DNA of 64,000 bases. Origin: Alcaligenaceae bacterium (GTDB taxonomy: Bacteria; Pseudomonadota; Gammaproteobacteria; Burkholderiales; Burkholderiaceae_B). Each line of letters starts with the position of its first letter. Position 1 is the first letter of the stretch. The DNA lies in NCBI GenBank assembly GCA_013416435.1, contig JACCEN010000003.1, positions 62,001 to 126,000 of the forward strand. The letters are read 5' to 3'. Under the pieces are notes generated by a model. The model saw only the letters and a list, made by a program, of their open reading frames with translations. It did not search any database and was not told where the DNA came from. Both the position numbers and the translations under genes were made by a program. Of the stretch, positions 28,977 to 37,117 are shown piece after piece.

Positions 28977-29969
28977 ATGAACGCAGAGCAGGCACAGCCA
29001 TTTACCCTGGAAACCGTTGCACAGGCGCATGCCCGCCTGGCCGAGTACGTCAGGACGACTCCCGTACTCGACTACTCGGGTCCGGCGTTTCCCGGTGGAA
29101 CGGTCGCGAATTTCAAATTTGAATTGCTGCAGCAATCCGGCACGTTCAAGGCGCGCGGCGCCTTCACCAATCTGCTCGGTCTGTCCGATGAAGCCAAGGC
29201 GCGGGGCGTGACCTGCGTATCGGCCGGCAATCATGCCGTGGCGGTTGCCTACGCGGCGCACCGGCTGGGCGTCAAGGCAAAAACGGTGATGATCAAGTCG
29301 GCCAGTCCGGCGCGAGTCGCGCTGTGCAAGCAGTACGGCGCCGAGATCATCTTCGCCGACGATGGACAGCAAGCCTTCGACATCGTGCGTGGTATCGAGC
29401 AGAACGAAGGGATGACCTTCATCCATCCCTTCAGCACCTATCCGACCGTCCTGGGCACCGCCACGCTCGGCTACGAATGGCTGCGACAGGCGGGCGACCT
29501 GGACGCCGTGATCCTCCCCGTCGGCGGGGGCGGCCTGGCGGCCGGCGTTTCCGCGGCGGTGAAGCTGCACAACCCGGCATGCCGCGTCTACGGCATCGAG
29601 CCTGAAGGGGCCAATGTCATGGCGCAAAGCTTTGCCGCCGATGGCCCGCAGAAAATGGGCGCCATGAGCAGCATTGCCGATAGCCTGATGGCGCCTCATA
29701 CCGACGCCTACAGTTACCAGATCTGCCGCGACAATATAGACAGCTTGGCCACGGTGACGGAAGACCAGATCCGCCAAGGCATGCTGACGCTGTTCTCCGA
29801 ACTCAAGCTGGCGGTCGAACCGGCTTGCGCGGTGGCCACCGCCGCGCTGATGCATTCCTTGCGTGAAGAGCTGGCAGGCAAGCGGGTTGGAGTCTTGTTG
29901 TGTGGCACGAATACCGATCCCGCCACTTACATGAAGCATTTGAGCGCGGCCGTCGGAGCGGCCGGATGA
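28977..29969 (+). CDS. PLP-dependent threonine-dehydratase-like enzyme (EutB/BhcB-like)
   Basis: A 330-residue fold-type II PLP enzyme. The Schiff-base Lys is in SGTFKARGAF near residue 57, the substrate/phosphate loops in VSAGNHAVAVAYAA near 82, and the glycine loop LPVGGGGLAAGVSAA near 180. The family includes threonine/serine dehydratases, hydroxyectoine dehydratase EutB and beta-hydroxyaspartate dehydratase BhcB, which form an imine from a 3-hydroxy amino acid. The next gene, overlapping by four bases, is an OCD-family enzyme, and such dehydratase-OCD pairs are known in the Eut and Bhc pathways. ATG 28977 follows CAGGAGCC. Confidence 0.88.
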   Translation: MNAEQAQPFTLETVAQAHARLAEYVRTTPVLDYSGPAFPGGTVANFKFELLQQSGTFKARGAFTNLLGLSDEAKARGVTCVSAGNHAVAVAYAAHRLGVKAKTVMIKSASPARVALCKQYGAEIIFADDGQQAFDIVRGIEQNEGMTFIHPFSTYPTVLGTATLGYEWLRQAGDLDAVILPVGGGGLAAGVSAAVKLHNPACRVYGIEPEGANVMAQSFAADGPQKMGAMSSIADSLMAPHTDAYSYQICRDNIDSLATVTEDQIRQGMLTLFSELKLAVEPACAVATAALMHSLREELAGKRVGVLLCGTNTDPATYMKHLSAAVGAAG

Positions 29970-30970
29970 GTCTCCAGGTATATACCGCGACCGCCGAGCA
30001 GGTATACGGCGGCCTGTCCATGCACGAAAGCATCCAGCTGATGAGGCAGGCTTTCCTGGCCCTTGCCAATGGAAGGATAGACCAGCCGTTGCGCACCATC
30101 GTCAAATCGCCGCTGAGCATCGGCTATCTTGGCCTGATGCCGGCCTGCGTGAACGACCCCGACATCTATCCCGTTCCGGTCTATGGCGCCAAGGTGGGCA
30201 CGCTGTTTCCGGGCAATCCCGCGCTGGGCAAGGATCCGCATCAGGGCTGCGTGGTGCTCATGAGCGGCGAGACCGGAGAAACGCTCGCCATCGTCGATGC
30301 GAGCAGCATCACGGCCTTGAGGACGGCGGCGGTGTCCGGCCTGGCCGCCGACCTGCTGGCCCGTCCCGATGCACGGGTCCTGACTTTGTTCGGAGCGGGT
30401 CATCAAGCCGAATGGCAGCTCAGGGCGATTGCGGCCGTGCGTCCACTGGAGGAAGTCCAGATCGTCAGCAGGCATCCGGACAGCGCCCGTCGATTCGTCG
30501 AGCGGATGCAGTCCGAATTTTCATTTCCCTTGAAGGTCGCGCCGGATGCCAGGGACGCCGTCGAGAAATCCGACATCGTCCTGACGGCAACCAATTCGGC
30601 CCAGCCGGTTCTCGAGCGCTCGTGGATACAGGCGGGAACGCACGTCATCGCCATGGGGTCCAGCACGCCGTCCCATTGCGAGATCGATGCGGACACCATG
30701 GCCGATGCCACGCTGTTCGTGGACCTGGCCAATTCGACCCGGAACGAGTCGGGCGAGTATCTCAATGCCTTGCGTCTGGGACGGATCGATGCCGACAAGC
30801 CGTTGACGGAATTGGGATCGGTGGTGAAAGGAAGTGCGCCCGGCAGGCGGTATGCGCAGGAGGTCACGCTGTTCAAGTCCCTGGGCCTCGCGCTCGAGGA
30901 CGTGGTGATGGCGGCCGCCATGCGCCGGCGCTACGACAGCGGCGGGAACGGCGTCTGCGTTGAGTTGTAG
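29966..30970 (+). CDS. Ornithine cyclodeaminase/mu-crystallin family reductase
   Basis: A 334-residue OCD/CRYM-family protein. The Rossmann region TLFGAGHQAEWQLRAI is near residue 134 and the substrate segments GAKVGTLFPGN near 68 and SSITALRTAA near 107 are conserved. Members are either cyclodeaminases or NAD(P)H imine reductases, such as iminosuccinate reductase BhcD, EutC and alanine dehydrogenase types. ATG 29966 overlaps the TGA of the dehydratase gene (ATGA), implying coupled translation. The pairing argues for reduction of the imine formed by the dehydratase. Confidence 0.87.
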   Translation: MSLQVYTATAEQVYGGLSMHESIQLMRQAFLALANGRIDQPLRTIVKSPLSIGYLGLMPACVNDPDIYPVPVYGAKVGTLFPGNPALGKDPHQGCVVLMSGETGETLAIVDASSITALRTAAVSGLAADLLARPDARVLTLFGAGHQAEWQLRAIAAVRPLEEVQIVSRHPDSARRFVERMQSEFSFPLKVAPDARDAVEKSDIVLTATNSAQPVLERSWIQAGTHVIAMGSSTPSHCEIDADTMADATLFVDLANSTRNESGEYLNALRLGRIDADKPLTELGSVVKGSAPGRRYAQEVTLFKSLGLALEDVVMAAAMRRRYDSGGNGVCVEL

Positions 30971-31017
30971 TTCATTGATCAAAAAGCGAATTTCAATAAG
31001 CAAGAGGGGATATCAGC

Positions 31018-32010
31018 ATGAAGCTGGCAAACAGATGGTCAAAGACATTCATGGGCTTGGCATTGTCCGGCCTGGCGTTATCGTTGGGGACGGGCGCGGC
31101 TCAAGCTCAGAATCTTCCCGATCCGATCAAGCTCGTCGTGGGCTATCCGCCGGGGGGTACGGCGGATGCGGTGGCGCGCGTCTATGCGGAAAAGCTGCGG
31201 GTCGAACTGGGTGTCGGCGTGGTGGTGGACAATCGCGCCGGTGCGGGTGGCCAGGTAGCCGCTCAGGGCTTCGTGCGAGGCCCCAAAGATGGATCGACCC
31301 TGCTGGTCGCCAATAATCACATGCTGTCCACGCTGCCGCTGACCGTGAAGACGGTGACTTACGATCCGATCAAGGATTTCGCGCCGGTCGCACCCATCGC
31401 CAAGTTCGAGCACATCCTGGCCGTCGGCAAGAACACACCGGCAAAGTCGCTGGACGAGTACATCTCTCTGGTACGCCGGCAGCCCGACGTTTACGGGCTT
31501 TACGGCATTCCCGCGCCGGGAAGCGCGCCGCAATTCATCGGCTACAGCATCGCCAAGAAGAACGACCTGAAGATGACGGCCGTGCCCTACCGCGGCGGCG
31601 CGCCTTTGCTGAGCGACCTGCTGGGCGGCCACGTGCCCGCGGCGGTGGATGCCATCGGCACCATTACCGAATACGTCGCCAAAGGCGAGGTCAAGGTCCT
31701 GGGCGTTACCGGCCCGGAACGCCTGGACATCCTGAAGGACGTTCCGACCTTCGTCGAGCTGGGTTATGGGAATCTGAATGCGTCGGGATGGATGGGGATT
31801 TTTGCTCCCGTCGGAACCGACCCTGCCATCATCGAACGCCTGAACCAGGCCTTCAACAAGGTCTCGGCCATGCCCGACATCGCGAAAGCCATCGTGCCGA
31901 TCGGGTTTGCGCCGCATTCCGGTTCGCCCAATGACCTGAGCGACATCGTCAAGAATGACCTCGACACTTGGGGCCCGATCATCCGCGAATCAGGCTACGT
32001 GGCGGAGTAA
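31018..32010 (+). CDS. Bug/TctC-family periplasmic solute-binding protein
   Basis: A 330-residue Bug protein with a signal peptide ending in GAAQAQ. Family motifs are LPDPIKLVVGYPPGGTADA, DNRAGAGGQVAAQ, VPYRGGAPLLSDLLGGHV and GWMGIFAPVGTDP. It is the last gene of the deacylase-dehydratase-OCD operon (47 bp after the OCD gene; GAGGGG before the ATG) and probably delivers or senses the operon's substrate. No TctAB membrane genes are adjacent. Confidence 0.92.
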   Translation: MKLANRWSKTFMGLALSGLALSLGTGAAQAQNLPDPIKLVVGYPPGGTADAVARVYAEKLRVELGVGVVVDNRAGAGGQVAAQGFVRGPKDGSTLLVANNHMLSTLPLTVKTVTYDPIKDFAPVAPIAKFEHILAVGKNTPAKSLDEYISLVRRQPDVYGLYGIPAPGSAPQFIGYSIAKKNDLKMTAVPYRGGAPLLSDLLGGHVPAAVDAIGTITEYVAKGEVKVLGVTGPERLDILKDVPTFVELGYGNLNASGWMGIFAPVGTDPAIIERLNQAFNKVSAMPDIAKAIVPIGFAPHSGSPNDLSDIVKNDLDTWGPIIRESGYVAE

Positions 32011-32019
32011 TTCGGGGGT

Positions 32020-32093
32020 GGGGTCAGACCCCGTACGGGGTCTGACCCCCTTGAACCCGCCTTGGGGACAGACCCCGCATGGGATCTGTCCCC
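32020..32093. repeat. Palindromic repeat array 8 (two copies between convergent genes)
   Basis: Copies at 32020-32049 (loop GTAC) and 32064-32093 (loop GCAT), a 44-bp period, filling the gap between the Bug gene and the end of the LysE gene. In the second copy the arm reads GGGGACAGACCCC and its partner carries the matching change (TGTCCCC), a compensated pair; one further change, GGGATC, is unpaired. Confidence 0.95.
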
Positions 32094-32094
32094 A

Positions 32095-32724
32095 TCAGCT
32101 CCACATGGCAAGCCGCAGCGCCAAGAAGGACATGACCAATGCGATCATGCCGTCGAGGATGCGCCAGGCTTTGGCGTTGGAGAACAGCGGGGCGAAGAGG
32201 CGTGATCCGGCGCCCAGGACGATCAGCCAAAGCGTGCTGGCCGTCAACGTGCCGGCAGCGAACCCCAGCTTTGCTTCCTGGAAGTTCTGGGCGATGGATC
32301 CCACCACCATCATGTCCAGCCAGAAATGCGGATTGAGCAGGCTGAAACCGACGGCGCCCAGCAGCGCGGCGCGCCGCGAGGACATCGCCTGCTGCGCCAT
32401 GGCCGGGCCGGCTTGAGGCCGTAGCGCGCGCCGTGCGGACTGGTATGCATACCAGAGCAAAAAGACAACGCCGAACCATAGAATCACGCTCGACAGCCAG
32501 GGCAGCCATTCCGTCATGGCCTGCAGCCCCAGCACGCTGGCGAAGATGAAGACGGCATCGATTGCCGCGCATACCATCAGGATGGCCAGCAGATGGGACC
32601 GCATGATGCCTTGCCGGAGAATGAAGGCGCTTTGAGCGCCCACGACTGCGAACAGCCCCAGGCCGGTGGCAGCGCCACTGGCCCAGGCGGACAACAATGC
32701 GGGTGGCATGGCGATGGGTAGCAT
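32095..32724 (-). CDS. LysE/ArgO-family amino-acid exporter
   Basis: A 209-residue inner-membrane protein with about six helices. GLGLFAVVGAQSAFILRQGI near residue 20 and FSLLNPHFWLDMMVVGS near 126 are conserved LysE/ArgO motifs. The family exports basic amino acids such as arginine and lysine, preventing toxic accumulation. It is divergent from an ArgP/LysG-like LysR gene, the usual arrangement in which the regulator activates the exporter on excess of the amino acid. Confidence 0.9.
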   Translation of the reverse strand: MLPIAMPPALLSAWASGAATGLGLFAVVGAQSAFILRQGIMRSHLLAILMVCAAIDAVFIFASVLGLQAMTEWLPWLSSVILWFGVVFLLWYAYQSARRALRPQAGPAMAQQAMSSRRAALLGAVGFSLLNPHFWLDMMVVGSIAQNFQEAKLGFAAGTLTASTLWLIVLGAGSRLFAPLFSNAKAWRILDGMIALVMSFLALRLAMWS

Positions 32725-32795
32725 TCTGGACTTCCAATGGGGATTCGTCGAGCGCGCGAGCCGCGCGATGTGACTATATTCTCGATGATCGAAGG

Positions 32796-32803
32796 TATAA
32801 AAT
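32796..32803 (+). promoter_or_regulatory. Possible -10 element of the argP-like gene in the divergent spacer
   Basis: TATAAAAT lies 40 bp before the ATG at 32843, in an AT-rich 118-bp spacer between the divergent lysE-like and argP-like genes. No clear -35 or LysR box could be fixed by eye. Confidence 0.3.
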
Positions 32804-32842
32804 GAAGCTAATTTAATTTAATCAGATTAAGAAATTCTTAAT

Positions 32843-33736
32843 ATGAGAATAGATCATGGGAACCTCAGGGCGCTCGCCGCGGTCGTGCGGGAAGGCAGTT
32901 TCGAACGCGCCGCCGCGGTCCTCAATGTGACACCGTCGGCGGTATCGCAAAGAGTCAAGGCTTTGGAAGGACGCATGGGCCGGCTTCTGGTCCAGCGCAG
33001 CGTGCCCGCCGTTGCCACGGCCGACGGCCACATCCTGGTTCATTTGGCCGAGCAGGCCGCGCTGCTTGAACACGATGCATTGACCCGCCTGGGCCTGGAA
33101 GACGAGGCCGAAAGCGCCAGCATCGCCGTCGCGGTCAATCACGACAGCCTGGAAACATGGTTCATCAAAGCGGCACGCATCTTTTCCGATCGGGCCCGCG
33201 CCACGCTCGATTTGCAATCCGAAGACCAGGATCACACCGCGGCGCTCTTGCGCAATGGCGCCGTGCTGGGTGCCGTCACCACGCTCGCCGATCCGGTCCA
33301 GGGCTGCCGCATTCATGGACTGGGCCGCATGCGCTATGTGGCCAGCTGCTCCCCGGAATTCCATGAGCGCTATTTTTCCTCCGGAGTCAGCGCGCGTACC
33401 CTGGCAGAGGCTCCCGTTCTGGTCTTCAATCGCAAGGATGCCATGCAGGCCCGATTTGCCGCCAAGGTTCTACGGGGCGAGCCCTGGCATCCGCCGGTAT
33501 GGTGGGTGCCCTCCTCGCGCGCGTTCGTCCAGGCCACTTTGGCAGGCCTGGGGTGGACCATGAATCCGCTTCCCCTGATCCAGCGCGAACTCGACGACGG
33601 GGCGCTGGTGCCACTGCGCGTCCGGGCCTGGGAAGATGTGCCCTTGTATTGGCAGCACTGGCGCATCAACTCCGAAACCATGGACACGCTCACGGCGGCA
33701 GTCCTCGAAGCCTCGTCCGAACTGATCCGGCGCTGA
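32843..33736 (+). CDS. LysR-family regulator of ArgP/LysG type
   Basis: A 297-residue LysR regulator. The winged HTH is residues 1-62 (LRALAAVVREGSFERAAAVLNVTPSAVSQRVKALE split by conserved residues), followed by a periplasmic-binding-like effector domain. RMGRLLVQRSVPA after the HTH and the divergent LysE exporter gene identify it as ArgP/LysG-like, sensing arginine or lysine. The last codons lie one base before the repeat at 33737. Convergence with nothing: the next gene is on the same strand behind three repeats. Confidence 0.92.
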   Translation: MRIDHGNLRALAAVVREGSFERAAAVLNVTPSAVSQRVKALEGRMGRLLVQRSVPAVATADGHILVHLAEQAALLEHDALTRLGLEDEAESASIAVAVNHDSLETWFIKAARIFSDRARATLDLQSEDQDHTAALLRNGAVLGAVTTLADPVQGCRIHGLGRMRYVASCSPEFHERYFSSGVSARTLAEAPVLVFNRKDAMQARFAAKVLRGEPWHPPVWWVPSSRAFVQATLAGLGWTMNPLPLIQRELDDGALVPLRVRAWEDVPLYWQHWRINSETMDTLTAAVLEASSELIRR

Positions 33737-33857
33737 AGGGACAGACCCCGGAAGGGGTCTGTCCCTTGAACCTTACCGCCCCGGGGTCAGACCCCATTCG
33801 GGGTCTGACCCCTGAACCGTCCTGCTCGGGGTCAGACCCCGTACGGGGTCTGACCCC
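33737..33857. repeat. Palindromic repeat array 9 (three copies, upstream of the coiled-coil gene)
   Basis: Copies at 33737-33766 (loop GGAA), 33783-33812 (loop ATTC) and 33828-33857 (loop GTAC), spaced 45-46 bp. The first copy has compensated changes at two positions: A/T at the outer ends and A/T five bases in (AGGGACAG with CTGTCCCT). The spacers TTGAACCTTACCGCCCC and TGAACCGTCCTGCTC match those of the array on the other side of the 33939 gene, although in swapped order. Confidence 0.95.
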
Positions 33858-33938
33858 ATCCGAAACCCTCCCGGACGCTAAAGAGTCCATTTCCCGCGCC
33901 GTTATCGAAGCTGAGCTTCTATATAAAGAGGACGGCCC

Positions 33939-34430
33939 ATGATCAATCTCGATAAGAACCCCGCAATATCGCCGGGCCTGGAATCCGGCGCGATCCCATC
34001 GCCCGCCGGCAAGGCCGGTACGATTTCTTCCTCCGGGAACGGCAATGAAGTGGCCGGCGGACTGCCGTCTTCAGGCATCCATGTCGACCTGTCGCCCGCG
34101 GGAAGGACGCTCTCGGCGGCGGGAAGCAAAGGGAACGCCAACGGCGACATCGACGACAGCGATCTGCCGGACCAGATCAAGCAGGCATTAAAGCGCATCC
34201 GGGAGATCCGGGCCGAACTTCAAAAGAAGCAAAGAGAGCTGCAGGAAGTCATGGCTGATACGCGCATGAAGCCGGACCAGCGCAAGATGCGCGTGGCCAT
34301 GCTGCAGTCCGAGGTGATGTCGCTGACGGCTGCTCTGCATCTGGCCAGCAACGCATTGGCCAAGCTGATGAATGAGCTCGACCTGAGCGCCGAGCAAGCC
34401 ATGACGGCGGGACAGCTCATGATGGCATGA
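33939..34430 (+). CDS. Hypothetical coiled-coil protein
   Basis: A 163-residue hydrophilic protein. The first about 75 residues are rich in Gly, Ser, Pro and Ala and look disordered (SPAGKAGTISSSGNGNEVAGG). Residues 80-160 are helical with heptad-like pattern (IKQALKRIREIRAELQKKQRELQEV, then MLQSEVMSLTAALHLASNALAKLM), suggesting a coiled coil; a loose resemblance to FlxA-like proteins is possible. No signal peptide. GAGG lies about six bases before the ATG. The gene is bracketed on each side by three palindromic repeats, so it appears to be an isolated unit. Function unknown. Confidence 0.7.
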   Translation: MINLDKNPAISPGLESGAIPSPAGKAGTISSSGNGNEVAGGLPSSGIHVDLSPAGRTLSAAGSKGNANGDIDDSDLPDQIKQALKRIREIRAELQKKQRELQEVMADTRMKPDQRKMRVAMLQSEVMSLTAALHLASNALAKLMNELDLSAEQAMTAGQLMMA

Positions 34431-34434
34431 ACGA

Positions 34435-34556
34435 AGGGTCAGACCCCGAATGGGGTCTGACCCTTGAACCGTCCTGCCTGGAGGTCAGACCCCATCCGGG
34501 GTCTGACCCTTCAACTTCGCCGCCCCGGGGTCAGACCCCGTACGGGGTCTGACCCC
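34435..34556. repeat. Palindromic repeat array 10 (three copies, downstream of the coiled-coil gene)
   Basis: Copies at 34435-34464 (loop GAAT, compensated A/T ends), 34481-34510 (loop ATCC, two unpaired positions at the ends) and 34527-34556 (loop GTAC), exactly 46 bp apart. The spacers TTGAACCGTCCTGCCTG and TCAACTTCGCCGCCCC are near copies of those in the 33737 array. The remaining 85 bp to the MFS start hold no feature I can name. Confidence 0.95.
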
Positions 34557-34641
34557 ATGCCGCTTGCGGCGCCCGCCAAGAAGGTGTAACGTCATTGGCC
34601 CATGAAGGCCGTACAGGCAGTACTCCGAGACTCTAGCAAGC

Positions 34642-35880
34642 ATGCGTCAGAATCACCCGCAGGAATCGCACATCGACGGCAACACAGGCCTTGGAGGGAA
34701 CCAGGCCGCTACGCAACAGCAGGAAAGGCGGGCGCTGTTCGCCCTGGGCTTCGCGGGGTTCGGAAGCAGCGCCATGATGCGTGTCTGCGATCCCATGCTG
34801 CCGGCGCTGGCGCAAGACTTCAATGTCACGGCCGGGCAGGCATCGCACACCATTTCGGCCTACGCCATCGCCTATGGCATCCTGCAACTGGTATTCGGCC
34901 CCTTGGGTGATCGCTACGGCAAGCGCCGCGTCATCGGGATCGCGGCATTGCTGTGCATCGTCGGGAATGCGATCGCCGTATTCGCCGCCACGCTGGACCT
35001 GCTCATCATCGCCAGGGTGCTGGCGGGGGTCGCCGCCGCCGGCATCATTCCGCTGTCCCTCGCCTGGATTGGCGACACCGTTCCCTATGCCGAGCGCCAG
35101 GCGGCGATGGCCCGCTACCTGACCGCCATACTCATGGGGCTGATCGCCGGCCAATGGGTATCGGGCGTCATCACGGATGTCTGGGGCTGGCGCTGGATCT
35201 TCGCCCTGCTGTTCGTGTTCTTCCTGGTGGTGGGCCTGGCATTGTCGCTGGACCGATCGATCCGCCGGGAAGCGCGGCGGCCGATGTCCGGCAATGGCTA
35301 CATTCGCGACATGATCGGCGTGCTGACCAATTTGTGGGCGGTCTGGCTGCTCGTGGTCGTGACGCTGGAAGGCGCGTTCGTATTTTCGGCGATGGCGTTC
35401 CTGCCGACTTTCATGCACGATGAGTACGGCTTCGGCATCTCCGTTTCGTCCGGCATCGTCGCGCTCTATGGCGTCGGCGGCATGATGTATTCCTTCAGCG
35501 CCCGCAAGCTGCTGTCGCGGTTCAGCGAAGGCGGCATGGCGATGCTGGGCGGCTTGCTGCTGACTGTTTCCTGGCTGGTCGTGGCCGTGCTGGATCATTG
35601 GGAATGGGTGCTGCCGGCGACCATGGCGGCGGGTATCGGCTACTACACGCTGCACAGCACCCTGACAACCCGGGCCACTCAGATGGCGCCTGCCGCCCGA
35701 GGCACGGCAATGTCCTTGTTTGCGGGCTGCCTGTTCCTGGGCATCTCGATCGGTGTCAGCTTGTCCGGCCTGGTCATCGATCACATCAGCTACCGGTGGG
35801 TATTCGCCATCTGCGCGCTTGGGCTGGGCCTGCTGGCGAGCGCATTTGCTTATAGTCTGCGGATGCGCGACAAGCGCTGA
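34642..35880 (+). CDS. Major facilitator superfamily transporter
   Basis: A 412-residue MFS protein with twelve predicted helices after a polar N-terminal 30 residues. The helix 2-3 motif is GPLGDRYGKRRVIG near residue 85, and helix 4 has RVLAGVAAAGIIPLSLAWIGD. The pattern resembles YnfM/Bcr-like drug or metabolite exporters. The CoA-transferase gene begins 18 bp after its stop and the two may be cotranscribed. No strong ribosome site is seen before ATG 34642. Confidence 0.85.
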   Translation: MRQNHPQESHIDGNTGLGGNQAATQQQERRALFALGFAGFGSSAMMRVCDPMLPALAQDFNVTAGQASHTISAYAIAYGILQLVFGPLGDRYGKRRVIGIAALLCIVGNAIAVFAATLDLLIIARVLAGVAAAGIIPLSLAWIGDTVPYAERQAAMARYLTAILMGLIAGQWVSGVITDVWGWRWIFALLFVFFLVVGLALSLDRSIRREARRPMSGNGYIRDMIGVLTNLWAVWLLVVVTLEGAFVFSAMAFLPTFMHDEYGFGISVSSGIVALYGVGGMMYSFSARKLLSRFSEGGMAMLGGLLLTVSWLVVAVLDHWEWVLPATMAAGIGYYTLHSTLTTRATQMAPAARGTAMSLFAGCLFLGISIGVSLSGLVIDHISYRWVFAICALGLGLLASAFAYSLRMRDKR

Positions 35881-35898
35881 CGCTATATGGGGGTTCCG

Positions 35899-37107
35899 AT
35901 GTCTCAGCAAAAAAATGCGGATCTGCCGCTGAAGGATATCAAGGTCATCGAGCTTGGCGCACTGATCGCCGGGCCTTACGCAAGCACGATACTGGGGCAG
36001 TTCGGCGCGGACGTGATCAAGATCGAACCGCCCGGCGAAGGCGACCCGCTGCGCAAGTGGCGCAAGCTGCACGACGGCACTTCGCTATGGTGGTATACGC
36101 AAAGCCGCAACAAGAAATCGGTGACGCTCGATCTGAAAGCGCCGGAGGCCCAGGACATCGTGCGCAAGCTGGCTGCCGAGGCGGACATCGTGATCGAGAA
36201 TTTCCGCCCGGGCACGCTCGAGAAATGGGGCCTGGGATGGGAACAGCTATCCGCCGTCAATCCGGATCTCATCATGGTGCGCATCTCGGGGTACGGGCAG
36301 ACCGGCCCGGCAAGCCAGCGTCCGGGATTCGCGGCGATTGCGGAATGCATGGGCGGCCTGCGCTACGTAACCGGCTACCAGGATCGCGCGCCGGTGCGCA
36401 CCGGCGTCAGCCTGGGCGATACGCTGGCATCCCTGTACGGCATCATCGGCGCCCTGATCGCCATGCATCATCTGAAGGTGAATGGCGGCAAGGGCCAGTA
36501 CATCGATGTGGCCTTGTACGAGGCCGTCTTCGCCGTCATGGAAAGCCTGGTCCCGGAATATTCCGCGCAGGGCTATGTGCGCGAACGCAGCGGCTCATCG
36601 CTGCCGGGCATCGCGCCCTCCAACACCTATGTGTGCGCCGATGGACACTACGTGGCCATTGCCGGCAATGGCGATGGGATATTCAAGCGCCTGATGACGG
36701 CCATAGGGCGCGAAGATCTCGCACTCGATCCCGAGCTGGCGCATAACGACGGCCGTGTCCGCCATGTCGACCTCATCGACGGCGCGATTCTCGAATGGAC
36801 CGGGCGCCACGACCTGGGTACGGTGCTGAAGGTGCTGGAACAGGCCGCTGTGCCCAGTGGGCGCATCTATACCGCCGAAGACATCGTCAAGGACGAACAC
36901 TACCTCGCCCGCGAAATGATCCAGCGATTCACCTTGCCGGACGGCCTGCCCATCGACTTACCGGGTGTCGTTCCCAAGCTGAGCGCCACGCCCGGCGGCA
37001 CGCGATGGCTGGGCCCTGAATTAGGGCAGCATACCGCCGAAGTCCTGAAGGAAATCGGCGTCACGCCCGAGCAGTACCAGCGCATGCGCGACGCGGGCAT
37101 CGCCTAG
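35899..37107 (+). CDS. CaiB/BaiF (class III) CoA-transferase
   Basis: A 402-residue formyl-CoA-transferase-like enzyme moving CoA between carboxylic acids. Motifs: VIELGALIAGPYASTILGQFGADVIKIE at the N-terminus, SRNKKSVTLDLK near 72, ENFRPGTLEKWGLG near 98 and GVSLGDTLASLYG near 173 with the catalytic Asp. ATG 35899 is preferred over 35887 because GGGGGTT lies between them at ribosome-site distance. It lies behind an MFS gene, so uptake and activation of an organic acid is plausible; the acid is unknown. Confidence 0.92.
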   Translation: MSQQKNADLPLKDIKVIELGALIAGPYASTILGQFGADVIKIEPPGEGDPLRKWRKLHDGTSLWWYTQSRNKKSVTLDLKAPEAQDIVRKLAAEADIVIENFRPGTLEKWGLGWEQLSAVNPDLIMVRISGYGQTGPASQRPGFAAIAECMGGLRYVTGYQDRAPVRTGVSLGDTLASLYGIIGALIAMHHLKVNGGKGQYIDVALYEAVFAVMESLVPEYSAQGYVRERSGSSLPGIAPSNTYVCADGHYVAIAGNGDGIFKRLMTAIGREDLALDPELAHNDGRVRHVDLIDGAILEWTGRHDLGTVLKVLEQAAVPSGRIYTAEDIVKDEHYLAREMIQRFTLPDGLPIDLPGVVPKLSATPGGTRWLGPELGQHTAEVLKEIGVTPEQYQRMRDAGIA

Positions 37108-37117
37108 GGCCAAGGAT

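Noticed and set aside
28977-30970. Hydroxyectoine degradation (eutBC) assignment
   Set aside because: No ectoine hydrolase, DoeB-type partner set, aminotransferase or ectoine transporter is adjacent; only the enzyme-family pairing matches, so the substrate is left open.
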